From a virus, in IMG/VR virus record IMGVR_UViG_3300010293_000014, positions 1 to 38,993 of that record: DNA of 38,993 nucleotides. One strand, 5' to 3'. Of this stretch, positions 21,940 through 29,993 are shown piece by piece. The first letter of the stretch is position 1. Each line of letters starts with the position of its first letter. The translations under genes were made by a program, and so were the position numbers. The notes under the pieces were generated by a model that was not told the origin of the DNA, searched no databases, and saw only the letters and a program-made list of their open reading frames with translations.

Positions 21940-22303
21940 CTAGTTAAAAACCCGACGGCAGTGAATACACGATGCTAAAATGCCATTTGCTTGCCGGTAT
22001 TTCTCTCTGAGACCTTCGCTGCGGTCCGAATGAAATTCGCTTATTTGCTTCTTCCTCTCCGGTGTCATTGACTTAATCCGTAGCCTCTCTTAGTTTCTGC
22101 TTAACTTCCTCAGATAGTGGGCCGCGTTTTAATCCGGAAGCACCTTTTGTTTTTCCTCGGAGCTGAATTGCTTGCATGTGTCTTTCTTTAATTACCGGAT
22201 CGTGCATTGGATTGAACACTCTTCTGTATTCTTGATTATCTATCTTTAGCTGTTCGTATAACTTTCCTGTTAATTTTGCTCTTTGATGGAAATCATTGAC
22301 TGT
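21940..22303 (-). pseudogene. Homing-endonuclease relic on the - strand (NUMOD3-like pieces)
   Basis: The gene-free stretch 21862-22329 holds, on the - strand, an open piece without a start codon (from about 22303 to TAA at 22073-22075). It contains ASGLKRGPLSEEVKQKLREA, a NUMOD3-type DNA-binding repeat. Five bases later, in another frame, follows an ATG piece (22068-21940) with MTPERKKQISEFHSDRSEG, a second NUMOD3-like helix, and a CxxC (SCIHCRRVF). The two look like one gene broken by a frameshift, with the nuclease domain lost. Both resemble the repeats of the intact endonucleases at 6367 and 37167. The remaining bases 21862-21939 contain only an imperfect hairpin (GAGATATA/TATATCTC). Confidence 0.55.
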
Positions 22304-22311
22304 TATAAATA
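22304..22311 (+). promoter_or_regulatory. T4-type late promoter
   Basis: A perfect TATAAATA lies 19 nt before the ATG at 22330. It marks the start of the 22330-28240 block of probable virion proteins. Confidence 0.7.
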
Positions 22312-22329
22312 AACATAAATGGATATTTT

Positions 22330-23376
22330 ATGTTTATTTCAGAGCTGTTCGAACACCAAGACTTTAAAAAAATAATAATATGCGCTGGTGGTTTTCATCC
22401 GTGGACCCCAGGCCACTCTGCCCTTTACCAATCCGCAGTAAAAGCATTTCCTGATGCTGATGTATGGGTCGCTGCAACCAACGACACTAAAACAAGACCT
22501 TTCCCGTTTGAAGTTAAAAAGCAATTAGCTATCATCGCAGGTGTTCCGGAAGATAGATTTGTTCAAGTACGCATTCCTTTTAAGCCAGACGAGATTACAT
22601 CAAAGTATGATCCGAATAGCACAGTGTTAATTTACTGTCGCAGTGAAAAAGACGCAGGCGACATTAAAATTGGCGGCAATAAGAAAGACGGTACACCAGC
22701 ATATATCCAACCATACAACCCAGACAATGTACAACCGTTAACTAAACACGGGTACATGGTTTACTTACCTACAGTCCAATATAAAGCAGGAGCAAGCGGA
22801 ATCACTGGTGCAACACAGATTAGAGAAATGTGGCCGCAAGCAGACAACAAAGCAAAACAGCAAATTGTTGTAGACCTATACCCAAGAACAAAAAATAACC
22901 CAGCATTAATTAAGAAAGTAATTCAGTTACTGGACAGTGCATTAAGTTCTACGGTTACTGAAGACTGGAGTACACACTCATATTATCATAATGATCGTCC
23001 AGGTACTAAAGACGGGTTACCTTATGAATACAGTCTGATGCGTTACTACCCGGACGATATTCCGCCACACTGGGATAAAGAAGCAACTATTAAAAGATGG
23101 CAAGACGAAGACCGGTCAAATGAAAAGTTAAAAAGAATTTATAGTTATCCAAAGCAAGTAGACGAAGACTTTGACACCAGCGATGTTATTGTGATTCCTG
23201 GATGGGGACAAATTACTGTAGCACAAGCAGAAAAAGAAATGGCCGAGTTAATGCGTGAAATGAAGAATTACATCGCAGATCGTAACTTTGCTGGTGCTAA
23301 CGAATATAACAAAAAAATTGAACCATTTGCATTAGCACTAAAACAGTATTGGGCTAAAAATGCAGAACACAACTAA
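22330..23376 (+). CDS. Cytidylyltransferase-like protein with possible capsid-targeting N-terminus
   Basis: Residues 15-32 (IIICAGGFHPWTPGHSAL) carry the T/H-x-G-H motif of the nucleotidyltransferase superfamily (NadD, CoaD, CTP transferases), and TGATQIREMW is the matching I-S/G-x-T-x-I-R motif. The enzymatic domain covers about 1-205. The C-terminal part is helical and charged. The first eight residues MFISELFE resemble short N-terminal signals, ending in x-x-E, of T4 internal head proteins that are cut by the prohead protease. Similar starts occur in the next genes. Whether it is packaged or acts as an enzyme in the cell is open. Confidence 0.7.
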   Translation: MFISELFEHQDFKKIIICAGGFHPWTPGHSALYQSAVKAFPDADVWVAATNDTKTRPFPFEVKKQLAIIAGVPEDRFVQVRIPFKPDEITSKYDPNSTVLIYCRSEKDAGDIKIGGNKKDGTPAYIQPYNPDNVQPLTKHGYMVYLPTVQYKAGASGITGATQIREMWPQADNKAKQQIVVDLYPRTKNNPALIKKVIQLLDSALSSTVTEDWSTHSYYHNDRPGTKDGLPYEYSLMRYYPDDIPPHWDKEATIKRWQDEDRSNEKLKRIYSYPKQVDEDFDTSDVIVIPGWGQITVAQAEKEMAELMREMKNYIADRNFAGANEYNKKIEPFALALKQYWAKNAEHN

Positions 23377-23632
23377 AATAAATGTCGAAGTGCATTGCAC
23401 TGATAGCACATTTAGTCCTGCATACAGGTTATACTTAAATAACACCTTATTGACCGAACGTACATTTATTTGGGATAATAAGGTGCATTGCATAGATGAA
23501 GAAATTGTAGCTGATATACGTGAAGGCGCACACAATGTGACAATAGAGTTAGTAAAACCGCCCGGTGACTTTGAGTTAAAGAATATAAGAATAAACGGTG
23601 TTCCGGTAACAGGACCGCAATTTATAATTTAA
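23360..23632 (+). CDS. Small beta-rich protein, 90 aa
   Basis: It overlaps the end of the 22330 gene by 17 nt. Residues such as AYRLYLNNTLLTERTFIWD, EIVADIREGAHNVTIEL and FELKNIRINGVPV give a single beta-sandwich that resembles the 21415 product in motif order (strand with x-L-Y-L/V-N, then a G-x-H-x-V/L-x-I strand). A carbohydrate-binding-like fold is possible. The function is unknown. Confidence 0.6.
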   Translation: MQNTTKINVEVHCTDSTFSPAYRLYLNNTLLTERTFIWDNKVHCIDEEIVADIREGAHNVTIELVKPPGDFELKNIRINGVPVTGPQFII

Positions 23633-23639
23633 ATAAATA
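23632..23639 (+). promoter_or_regulatory. Late-type promoter octamer
   Basis: AATAAATA, one mismatch from TATAAATA, overlaps the stop of the 23360 gene and lies 21 nt before the ATG at 23660. Confidence 0.5.
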
Positions 23640-23659
23640 TACTAATATATGGACTTGCT

Positions 23660-25204
23660 ATGAAAATCAACAGTATTATATCAGAAGACGACGGCGGAAC
23701 TTGTTCAAGTTCTATTGCTGCGGCGCCTGTACAAAACTTATTTGCAGAACCGCAACGAAGAAATAAAAAGAAACGTGTTAAAGAAGAAATTAGTCGCAAT
23801 AAACCTAACCCATATACTCCTGGCACTTGGGAATATAAGAATTATGAACTTGGTGCAGCAGGGCAAGGTGTTAAACGCAGTAAAGTTGCACAAAAAATAG
23901 CAAAAGATGAGCTTGAAGACGATGAATTTTTTACAGCTCAGGAAAAAGTTAAAGAAGGTGCCAAATCAGCACCACGAGGCACTACTGCACTAAACAAAGC
24001 TGGTAAGAAAGCGGTAGACAATATTAAAAAGAAGAAGCAAGAAGAAAAGAAACCAGTTACCGAAGGATATTCAACCTGGTCAACTGAAAAGCTACAAAAG
24101 TTCTGGGATCAGCACAAAGATGGCGAATATCCAAGCCCACCTTTTGCACAACAGCTTCGTTTAGCTCATAAAGAACTACAAAAAAGAAAAAAAGCATCTA
24201 AGAAACCAGTTACTGAATCGGCAAACCACTATATGGGTAAGTTTGCTAAAGATGGGCAAACATATACCCTTTGGCAAGAAGCAGACTATTACTATCAACT
24301 AACTAAATCAGTACAGAACGCACAAGGATCGTTCGAGACAGTTAAAACATTTGACGATATGTCGCACGATGAGGTTCTTAACTGGTTAAGCCAAAGGGAA
24401 TTCAATCAGGTTAGTAACGAAAGCAAACTATCCCGCAAGAAGTGGATTATTGAGGGTGATAACGGTAATCTAAAAATGGTCTCTGCTCCTGCAACATGGA
24501 CTAAAGAACAAGTGCAAGAGTCAACAGGAACTACTCGTATCGCTGAAGCTCCGGTAGCAGATAATTTAAGACCCACTACTGATTCCAACGCCGCGTTACT
24601 CGCTAAATTAGCAAAAGTGATACAATCTTGTAACACCGTTGATCAGTTAATTTCGGCTACAAAATTTGCCGACAAGGTAGAAAAAGAAATCGGACACCGT
24701 ATACGTATGCAACAAGGATTTTCTGGTTACGGTAGAGTTACTGATATAATGGCAGACGTAACCCGCGACATTCGTCGCAAAGCCAAAGAGTTAGGTGTAG
24801 ATTTTGACTCACTAACCGAAGCTCCAATGAAGCCAGTTCGCTCTTACAAAGTTGGCGGGTCAGATGATCCTGCTGTAAAAGCAAAAACAAGAGCAGCTGA
24901 CAGATACGCAAAAAGCAAAGAATCTAAGTTAGCAGAATTACGTACAGAGCCAGTAGACCAGTGGGACGTAATGGATGCAATTCGTGAACAAGGTGGCATC
25001 GGCGAAGCAGATCACTTTATTTCTTACAAAACCGGACTTATAACTATAGACGGAGTTCAAGTTAGAGCAGTTAAATGCGAAGTTATGTCACAAGTTAACC
25101 CAGAAGACGATTTAGGAGTAAGTGATCCAACTGAAACAACTACTCGTCACTTAGTGTACCGTAACCCAGCAAACCCACAGAAATTAGAAGTACAGATCGG
25201 ATAA
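23660..25204 (+). CDS. Probable internal virion protein with multiple protease-like sites, 514 aa
   Basis: The protein is hydrophilic, Lys-rich and low in hydrophobic cores at the N-terminus. It contains many short sites of the type hydrophobic-T/S/A-E followed by a small residue: KPVTEGYST, KPVTESANH, RIAEAPVAD, DSLTEAPMK, IGEADH and the N-terminal IISEDDGG. T4 prohead protease gp21 cuts after such L/I-x-E sequences, so I infer a precursor that is cleaved into several pieces inside the head. A region around residues 295-375 is helical and more protein-like. No enzyme motif is seen. Confidence 0.6.
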   Translation: MKINSIISEDDGGTCSSSIAAAPVQNLFAEPQRRNKKKRVKEEISRNKPNPYTPGTWEYKNYELGAAGQGVKRSKVAQKIAKDELEDDEFFTAQEKVKEGAKSAPRGTTALNKAGKKAVDNIKKKKQEEKKPVTEGYSTWSTEKLQKFWDQHKDGEYPSPPFAQQLRLAHKELQKRKKASKKPVTESANHYMGKFAKDGQTYTLWQEADYYYQLTKSVQNAQGSFETVKTFDDMSHDEVLNWLSQREFNQVSNESKLSRKKWIIEGDNGNLKMVSAPATWTKEQVQESTGTTRIAEAPVADNLRPTTDSNAALLAKLAKVIQSCNTVDQLISATKFADKVEKEIGHRIRMQQGFSGYGRVTDIMADVTRDIRRKAKELGVDFDSLTEAPMKPVRSYKVGGSDDPAVKAKTRAADRYAKSKESKLAELRTEPVDQWDVMDAIREQGGIGEADHFISYKTGLITIDGVQVRAVKCEVMSQVNPEDDLGVSDPTETTTRHLVYRNPANPQKLEVQIG

Positions 25205-25207
25205 ATT

Positions 25208-27019
25208 ATGAGCGATATTAAAAAATACTTAGAAATATTAAACGAAGATGGGCCAGGCGCAAAATGGCGGCAAGGCGTTCGTGCTTCTGGACATGCACCA
25301 GGACAAAAACACTCGTTGGGTGTTGGGCCGGTTGGCGGCACATTTGACACCGTAAACGATTACGGTGACGAAAGAAAAGTACCAGTTGACAAATATCGTG
25401 ATTATGACGATCCGTTAGCAAAAAGAGATCAAACTAAGCTATCAACTAAAGGTACACCGTTACAACCTAAGAATGCTGCAAACAACTTAAAGGGTGCAAT
25501 TAAAGGATCGTTAGGAAAACACGGACCAGTCGGCACATTACCAGAAGGAGACGACGGTATTTCTAAAGACGAAGAGACCGAATTCCACACAGAGTTAGAT
25601 AAGTTAGTACACAACACTTTCGGCAAACGTGCAGATGAAGCTCGTGATCCAGACGAGGCTTACGACCGGTATTGCCAAGAAAAAGTAGATAACACTATGC
25701 CAGATGGTCGCAGCGAATGGGAACACATGGGACACGGTTGGGCCCACCCAGACTACGATCGCAAGACACTACAAAAATTATCCGACATTGAAAATCGTGT
25801 AGACGAAGAAAACGGATTTGGATCAGGTGGAATGAGTGCTGATGAGTTAGTAGGAGCGATCTCTTATCGAATTCAACGTCAGCGCCTTGATCTTATTAAA
25901 ACATACGGGCTTGACGCTGTTATGGATGCAGTTGACCAAGTAGCGTCTTTCCACGAAGGTATTGACGAATTAGGCAGCAGCGACGTTAGTGCTATGGTTA
26001 ATGATGTTGAACGCCAACTTGGTGCTGGCCCAGTAGATGATGACTATACAGATAGAGCAATGCGTAAAGGAGAGATGGGTGACTATAGCGTAGAAGAAGA
26101 CGCAGCAGACCCAAAGAACTTAGACATGACAAACCTCGACTTTGGGGATATGGATAAAGAACCGTTAGACTTTACAGAAGCAATGAAACGTGAGTGGGAA
26201 AACTATATTGTCGAAGCAATGGGCAAGTCACCAAATCGTGAATTATGGGATCAGGTTCGCAGTAAAGGGGTTGTTCCATCAATTAACCGCGAACGCTACA
26301 CCGATATGTCGGGCGAAGGTTTAGAAGGTCCATTCCGCCAAAAGAACGGACAAGTATTATACTACGATCCAAGACAAGGTCAGTATTACAATCGTGACAC
26401 CGACATGTATGTTGATCAATCCGACTTTGCTGCTATGAACGAAGAACAGATCGGCGAACTATCACACGAAGCGTTATCTAAATATGTTGACCGACTTGAT
26501 CCCGATCGCATTAACTCAGATCCTGCGTCACGTCAAGGTTTTGGTCGTGCACTAAACAAAATGCATAGTCCAGAACATGTTAAAATTCCTGCGTATCGTA
26601 CAAGAAAAGAAGACGACATCGAAAGCGATTTTATCTCAGAAGGCGATCCAGATATCCCAATGGATGTCCACTTAAAAATGAAGGAAAGAGAGAGTCGACA
26701 GTTCAGAGACAAGATGGCGAGATCTGAGTCAGATAGAATTTGCAGTCGCGCTGACCAAGCAGCTCAAGATTTTACAAAAAGACAACCAGTTGAAGAATAC
26801 GGTGCTGTGAATCCTCAGTCGTCTCAACCAATGGGCAGTAATCCACAAACCCCCGAACAACTGTCGCAAGATACACAGAATCAGCAAAAACAACCAATGG
26901 GTAGCACAAATAATGCTAACCAACAAACAGATGACACACTAGCTAAATTTGGTAAAGCAATGCAAGATCCATCAGTTGCTAACCAAATGAAACAGTTGTT
27001 ACAGAAAATCTCGCTGTAA
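25208..27019 (+). CDS. Probable internal virion protein, 603 aa
   Basis: It starts MSDIKKYLEILNEDGPG, an amphipathic helix ending in x-N-E that resembles a capsid-targeting sequence. Internal sites of the same kind include LPEGDDG, DFTEAMKREWENYIVEAMGK and FISEGDPD. The body is acidic and polar with repeated Asp/Glu-rich linkers, and the last 90 residues are Gln/Asn/Pro-rich (QNQQKQPMGSTNNANQQTD). There is no membrane segment or catalytic motif. It starts three bases after the previous stop. I infer a packaged, protease-processed protein. Confidence 0.6.
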   Translation: MSDIKKYLEILNEDGPGAKWRQGVRASGHAPGQKHSLGVGPVGGTFDTVNDYGDERKVPVDKYRDYDDPLAKRDQTKLSTKGTPLQPKNAANNLKGAIKGSLGKHGPVGTLPEGDDGISKDEETEFHTELDKLVHNTFGKRADEARDPDEAYDRYCQEKVDNTMPDGRSEWEHMGHGWAHPDYDRKTLQKLSDIENRVDEENGFGSGGMSADELVGAISYRIQRQRLDLIKTYGLDAVMDAVDQVASFHEGIDELGSSDVSAMVNDVERQLGAGPVDDDYTDRAMRKGEMGDYSVEEDAADPKNLDMTNLDFGDMDKEPLDFTEAMKREWENYIVEAMGKSPNRELWDQVRSKGVVPSINRERYTDMSGEGLEGPFRQKNGQVLYYDPRQGQYYNRDTDMYVDQSDFAAMNEEQIGELSHEALSKYVDRLDPDRINSDPASRQGFGRALNKMHSPEHVKIPAYRTRKEDDIESDFISEGDPDIPMDVHLKMKERESRQFRDKMARSESDRICSRADQAAQDFTKRQPVEEYGAVNPQSSQPMGSNPQTPEQLSQDTQNQQKQPMGSTNNANQQTDDTLAKFGKAMQDPSVANQMKQLLQKISL

Positions 27020-27029
27020 GGAAACAATA

Positions 27030-27866
27030 ATGTTTGTTGTTGATTTATTTGAGAGCGCAGTAGACGAACAAACAGTACACGGGTTTAATAAGCCCGGTAC
27101 TCATCCTGAGATTGTTCAACACATTGACCCAAACGATACCGGTGAGTTTTACATACTCCCACACTTCCCCCCTCGGTTCCAAAAGAAAGTAGAATTTCTT
27201 GCGAGATTCCATCATGTTCCCTTACACCATAACAAAGTAACACACGACTGGTACATCGAAGATTTTAACAAAGAATTTGTCCGTGATATCGAATATGTTT
27301 TATCAGCAGCTGGGTATGGTGCATTGGGATTAGCTGAAAGTTCCCCGGATGAATTTAGAGCAAATTCACTCCGGCCCGAACACTACGAAGTAGTTGATCC
27401 AACAAAAGATGAAGATGATAGGTCAAGGCGGCACTACGCTACTAATGACTTACAATCTGCTCAGAGAATCGCTGATAAATTAGGTTTAGCAGTAATTAAA
27501 GTTATTAGTCCAAAGAAGTCAGTCACATCACACCTCTTTGCGTTTGAAGCTAAAGGCACAAAGCTGTCAGCCGCCGAAAAGAAACTTAATCCAGGGGTTA
27601 ACTTAAACGAACTTATCGGACGGCATGTATGGGTTATTGTTCCAGAATATCCACACATCGCTAAATCCGCTAAAGTACTCAGAGTCGGTGAGTCGGGGTT
27701 GGTACACGTACAACTAAAAACCCCAATCGGAAATCATCAAGCAGTACCAGACTTTTTTAAAGGCGAATCTAAGATTGCAGTGAGACCAAGCGAGATATAT
27801 GTAGATATTCCGCCAAACGAATTTAAAAAGAAACCAAAAACTACTAACCAGGAAGAACTAATATGA
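27030..27866 (+). CDS. Probable virion-associated protein, 278 aa
   Basis: It starts MFVVDLFESAVDEQ, again a short hydrophobic stretch ending in L-F-E, close to MFISELFE of the 22330 product. A middle region (THDWYIEDFNKEFVRDIEYVLSA) is helical. The C-terminal half has IGRHVWVIVPEYPHIAKSAKVLRVGESGLVHVQL, which reads like a small SH3-like beta barrel. The stop overlaps the next ATG (ATGA). The function is unknown; packaging is inferred from the N-terminus and the neighbours. Confidence 0.6.
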   Translation: MFVVDLFESAVDEQTVHGFNKPGTHPEIVQHIDPNDTGEFYILPHFPPRFQKKVEFLARFHHVPLHHNKVTHDWYIEDFNKEFVRDIEYVLSAAGYGALGLAESSPDEFRANSLRPEHYEVVDPTKDEDDRSRRHYATNDLQSAQRIADKLGLAVIKVISPKKSVTSHLFAFEAKGTKLSAAEKKLNPGVNLNELIGRHVWVIVPEYPHIAKSAKVLRVGESGLVHVQLKTPIGNHQAVPDFFKGESKIAVRPSEIYVDIPPNEFKKKPKTTNQEELI

Positions 27867-28240
27867 GCACCCAATTAATCCGTAAATATGCAGACATCGT
27901 AACTGAGTCTGACTTCTTTAAGAATCCAGATTTATTAGCCCAGGATCAACTATCGGCACCACCAGAAGAGATCAACATTGACGAAGCAGAGTTCGATGGC
28001 CCAGGCATGTTAGATCAACCCGATCTTAGCGAAATACATGAGTACCTTGAAGCTCTCGAGTCACATTTATGGGAAGCCATCGACAAGGCAAGATATCTTG
28101 CACGCCTAGGTCGTAACGTTTCCGGACCGTTCTCTGGGCAGCTAAAGTCGTATTTAATGCCACACTTAGAAGCATGGATTGAAGACACCAATCAGCCAGG
28201 GTCGTTAGCATCATTACGCAGGATGCTTGAGGACGAATAA
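27863..28240 (+). CDS. Probable virion-associated small protein, 125 aa
   Basis: An ATGA overlap joins it to the 27030 gene. It starts MSTQLIRKYADIVTESDFF, an amphipathic helix ending in V-T-E before Ser, like the other members of this block. The rest is helical and acidic (a Glu/Leu-rich region about 50-70 and a C-terminal helix). No motif is recognised. It is the last gene of the block before a short non-coding stretch. Confidence 0.6.
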   Translation: MSTQLIRKYADIVTESDFFKNPDLLAQDQLSAPPEEINIDEAEFDGPGMLDQPDLSEIHEYLEALESHLWEAIDKARYLARLGRNVSGPFSGQLKSYLMPHLEAWIEDTNQPGSLASLRRMLEDE

Positions 28241-28277
28241 GAACTCTAACCGGGACCGTTATGGTTACGAGGAGGTG

Positions 28278-28330
28278 CCTATCAGCCTTTTTAAGTGAGA
28301 TTCGCTACCGAGCTTAAATAAAATGATAGG
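28278..28330 (+). promoter_or_regulatory. Possible RBS-sequestering hairpin before the SGNH-like gene
   Basis: CCTATCA (28278-28284) is complementary to TGATAGG (28324-28330), whose AGG is the Shine-Dalgarno of the ATG at 28339. Between them TTTAAG (28290-28295) pairs with CTTAAA (28313-28318). The two stems stack around a symmetrical 5x5 internal loop, closing a 17-nt loop. If formed, the structure hides the ribosome site. It lies in the 98-nt gap 28241-28338. Confidence 0.45.
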
Positions 28331-28338
28331 ATTTCTAT

Positions 28339-29082
28339 ATGCACTGGACTAAAGGTTTATTTCACGCAACTGAGGTGTTGCACAATCATCAACCTCACTC
28401 AACCAAACGCTGGTTAGGATCAGATTCTGAACAAGAATATAATCAGCATAAAGCTGAAGCAAACGCTCGTGGGTACGACGAGAATTCGATAACATACATC
28501 TTAAACGAGTACGGGTTTCGAAGCAAAAGTTTTTCTAAATTAGATGAAGATGCAACTAAGTTTAAAATCTTGGTATCTGGATGCAGTCACACATTTGGTA
28601 TAGGTAACAGATTAGAAGACACATGGCCTGTTAAATTTGCTGAGATGATTCCGAATTCTGTTCTTTACAACATTGCCCTCGGAGGACAAAGTCCGGACTA
28701 CACAGTACGATCAATTTACAGAACAATTGATGTGTTTAAGCCCAATTTAATTGCAGTATTTTGGCCGCCGATTGGAAGAGTTGAATTCCCAACTGAGTAT
28801 AATCCAAGAAACCATTACATGCCCTCCGACAAAGAATATCCTAAATGTTTAGCAGACAACACATATCACCAGTACCTTTTCCAAAAGAATGCAATTCTCT
28901 TAAATGAAATCGCTAAGTCAAGGGATATACCTCTAGTTACACTTACAAACGAAGAGTTTTGCCAAAAATATTATATCTGCGACAATTATGCAAGAGACCA
29001 TCATTGGGGGTTGCAAAACCAGATGGCTATTGCTAATAAAATGTTCGAACAATATTTACAACTACCTAGTAAATCAGTATAA
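28339..29082 (+). CDS. SGNH/GDSL-like hydrolase domain protein, 247 aa
   Basis: ILVSGCSHTFGIGN (77-90) is block I of the SGNH fold with the nucleophile Ser at 83 (G-C-S-H). GGQSPDY is a block-II-like turn with Gly, and DHHWG near residue 222 is block V (D-x-x-H). The family includes esterases and acyltransferases of lipids and sugars. The substrate is unknown. Related proteins are present in many T4-like aquatic phages. The leader can form a hairpin that covers the SD. Confidence 0.75.
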   Translation: MHWTKGLFHATEVLHNHQPHSTKRWLGSDSEQEYNQHKAEANARGYDENSITYILNEYGFRSKSFSKLDEDATKFKILVSGCSHTFGIGNRLEDTWPVKFAEMIPNSVLYNIALGGQSPDYTVRSIYRTIDVFKPNLIAVFWPPIGRVEFPTEYNPRNHYMPSDKEYPKCLADNTYHQYLFQKNAILLNEIAKSRDIPLVTLTNEEFCQKYYICDNYARDHHWGLQNQMAIANKMFEQYLQLPSKSV

Positions 29083-29108
29083 TTACTGTTATTACTTAGG
29101 AGAATCGC

Positions 29109-29369
29109 ATGGCAAGCCGAATGTTTTCGCTCGAACAAAAGAACAAACTCAATCAAATTATCAACGAAGGCATCAACATTATGCAAGAAGTTGAGGATTT
29201 GTCTGCTGGTTTAAACGACACTATTAAAGCAGTTGCTGAAGAAATGGAAATTAAGCCAGCCGTTCTTAAAAAAGCTATTAAAGTAGCACAAAAATCAAAA
29301 TTTACTGAGCTTAGTAAAGACCACGAACTTCTTGAGGATATCCTCGAAACTGTTGGCAAGACACTGTGA
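29109..29369 (+). CDS. DsbA-like double-stranded DNA-binding protein, 86 aa
   Basis: The protein is a short set of helices: FSLEQKNKLNQIINEGINI, AEEMEIKPAVLKKAIKVAQK, then an acidic C-terminal helix. This layout, with the 'E-M/L-x-I-K-P-x-V-L/V-x-K-A-I' helix, resembles T4 DsbA and its cyanophage relatives, which bind dsDNA and assist late transcription at TATAAATA promoters. The SD is TTAGGAG. Its TGA overlaps a GTG start of the next gene. Confidence 0.6.
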   Translation: MASRMFSLEQKNKLNQIINEGINIMQEVEDLSAGLNDTIKAVAEEMEIKPAVLKKAIKVAQKSKFTELSKDHELLEDILETVGKTL

Positions 29370-29956
29370 ATTTATCTGGTGTAGTAGTTTTTACTCATGG
29401 ACGAACCGGCTCGCACTTATTATGCGCCAATCTTGCAAAATGGTTTGAATGGCCACTGGTTTTAACTAAAGAGGTCCACACGTGGCCTTCAGTGATCCAC
29501 GCACACAACCCATTGTTTAATAAAGAAAATTGCATTAACGTCTTAAGTTATAGGAAAGATTTATTTTCAGTAGCAATTAGCACAATAGTAAAAAAACATC
29601 AGATGAGCTCAGGACCAATAACAATATCCGACGTTGAATTTGATAATTTTATTATTTATAGCAAAGCGTTCAACCACTTAATAAGAACAACTAAATCTAA
29701 TCTAGTAGAAATCGAATACGAATCAATGATAACAGATCCTAGCTATGTATCTCTAAGATTTGGTATGAACACAAAAATAGATTTATCTGCCACAAAACGA
29801 GAAGAATCTAACATGTACTCAAGTTTTGTAACAAACTACCAATATCTTTACCATCGATATGCACAAAATGATGTCGAGTTAGATCGTGACACCTTACAAT
29901 TTGCCATTAAAAATATGTCAGACCTTTTTCCAGTAAGCGATTATCCATGTTTATAA
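29366..29956 (+). CDS. Sulfotransferase-like protein, 196 aa
   Basis: The N-terminus VVFTHGRTGSHLLCANLA (7-24) is the 5'-phosphosulfate loop signature of the sulfotransferase family (R-T/S-G-S-x-L/F-L). A second element, INVLSYRKDLFSVAIST, corresponds to the 3'-phosphate loop (R-x-P/D-x-x-x-x-x-S). The start is GTG at 29366 in a GTGA overlap with the DsbA-like gene. The acceptor is unknown. This is the third sulfotransferase-like gene of the window, counting the decayed one at 11322. Confidence 0.65.
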   Translation: MNLSGVVVFTHGRTGSHLLCANLAKWFEWPLVLTKEVHTWPSVIHAHNPLFNKENCINVLSYRKDLFSVAISTIVKKHQMSSGPITISDVEFDNFIIYSKAFNHLIRTTKSNLVEIEYESMITDPSYVSLRFGMNTKIDLSATKREESNMYSSFVTNYQYLYHRYAQNDVELDRDTLQFAIKNMSDLFPVSDYPCL

Positions 29957-29993
29957 TAATCCAATTCATTAATTAATTTTCGGGAGATCTATC

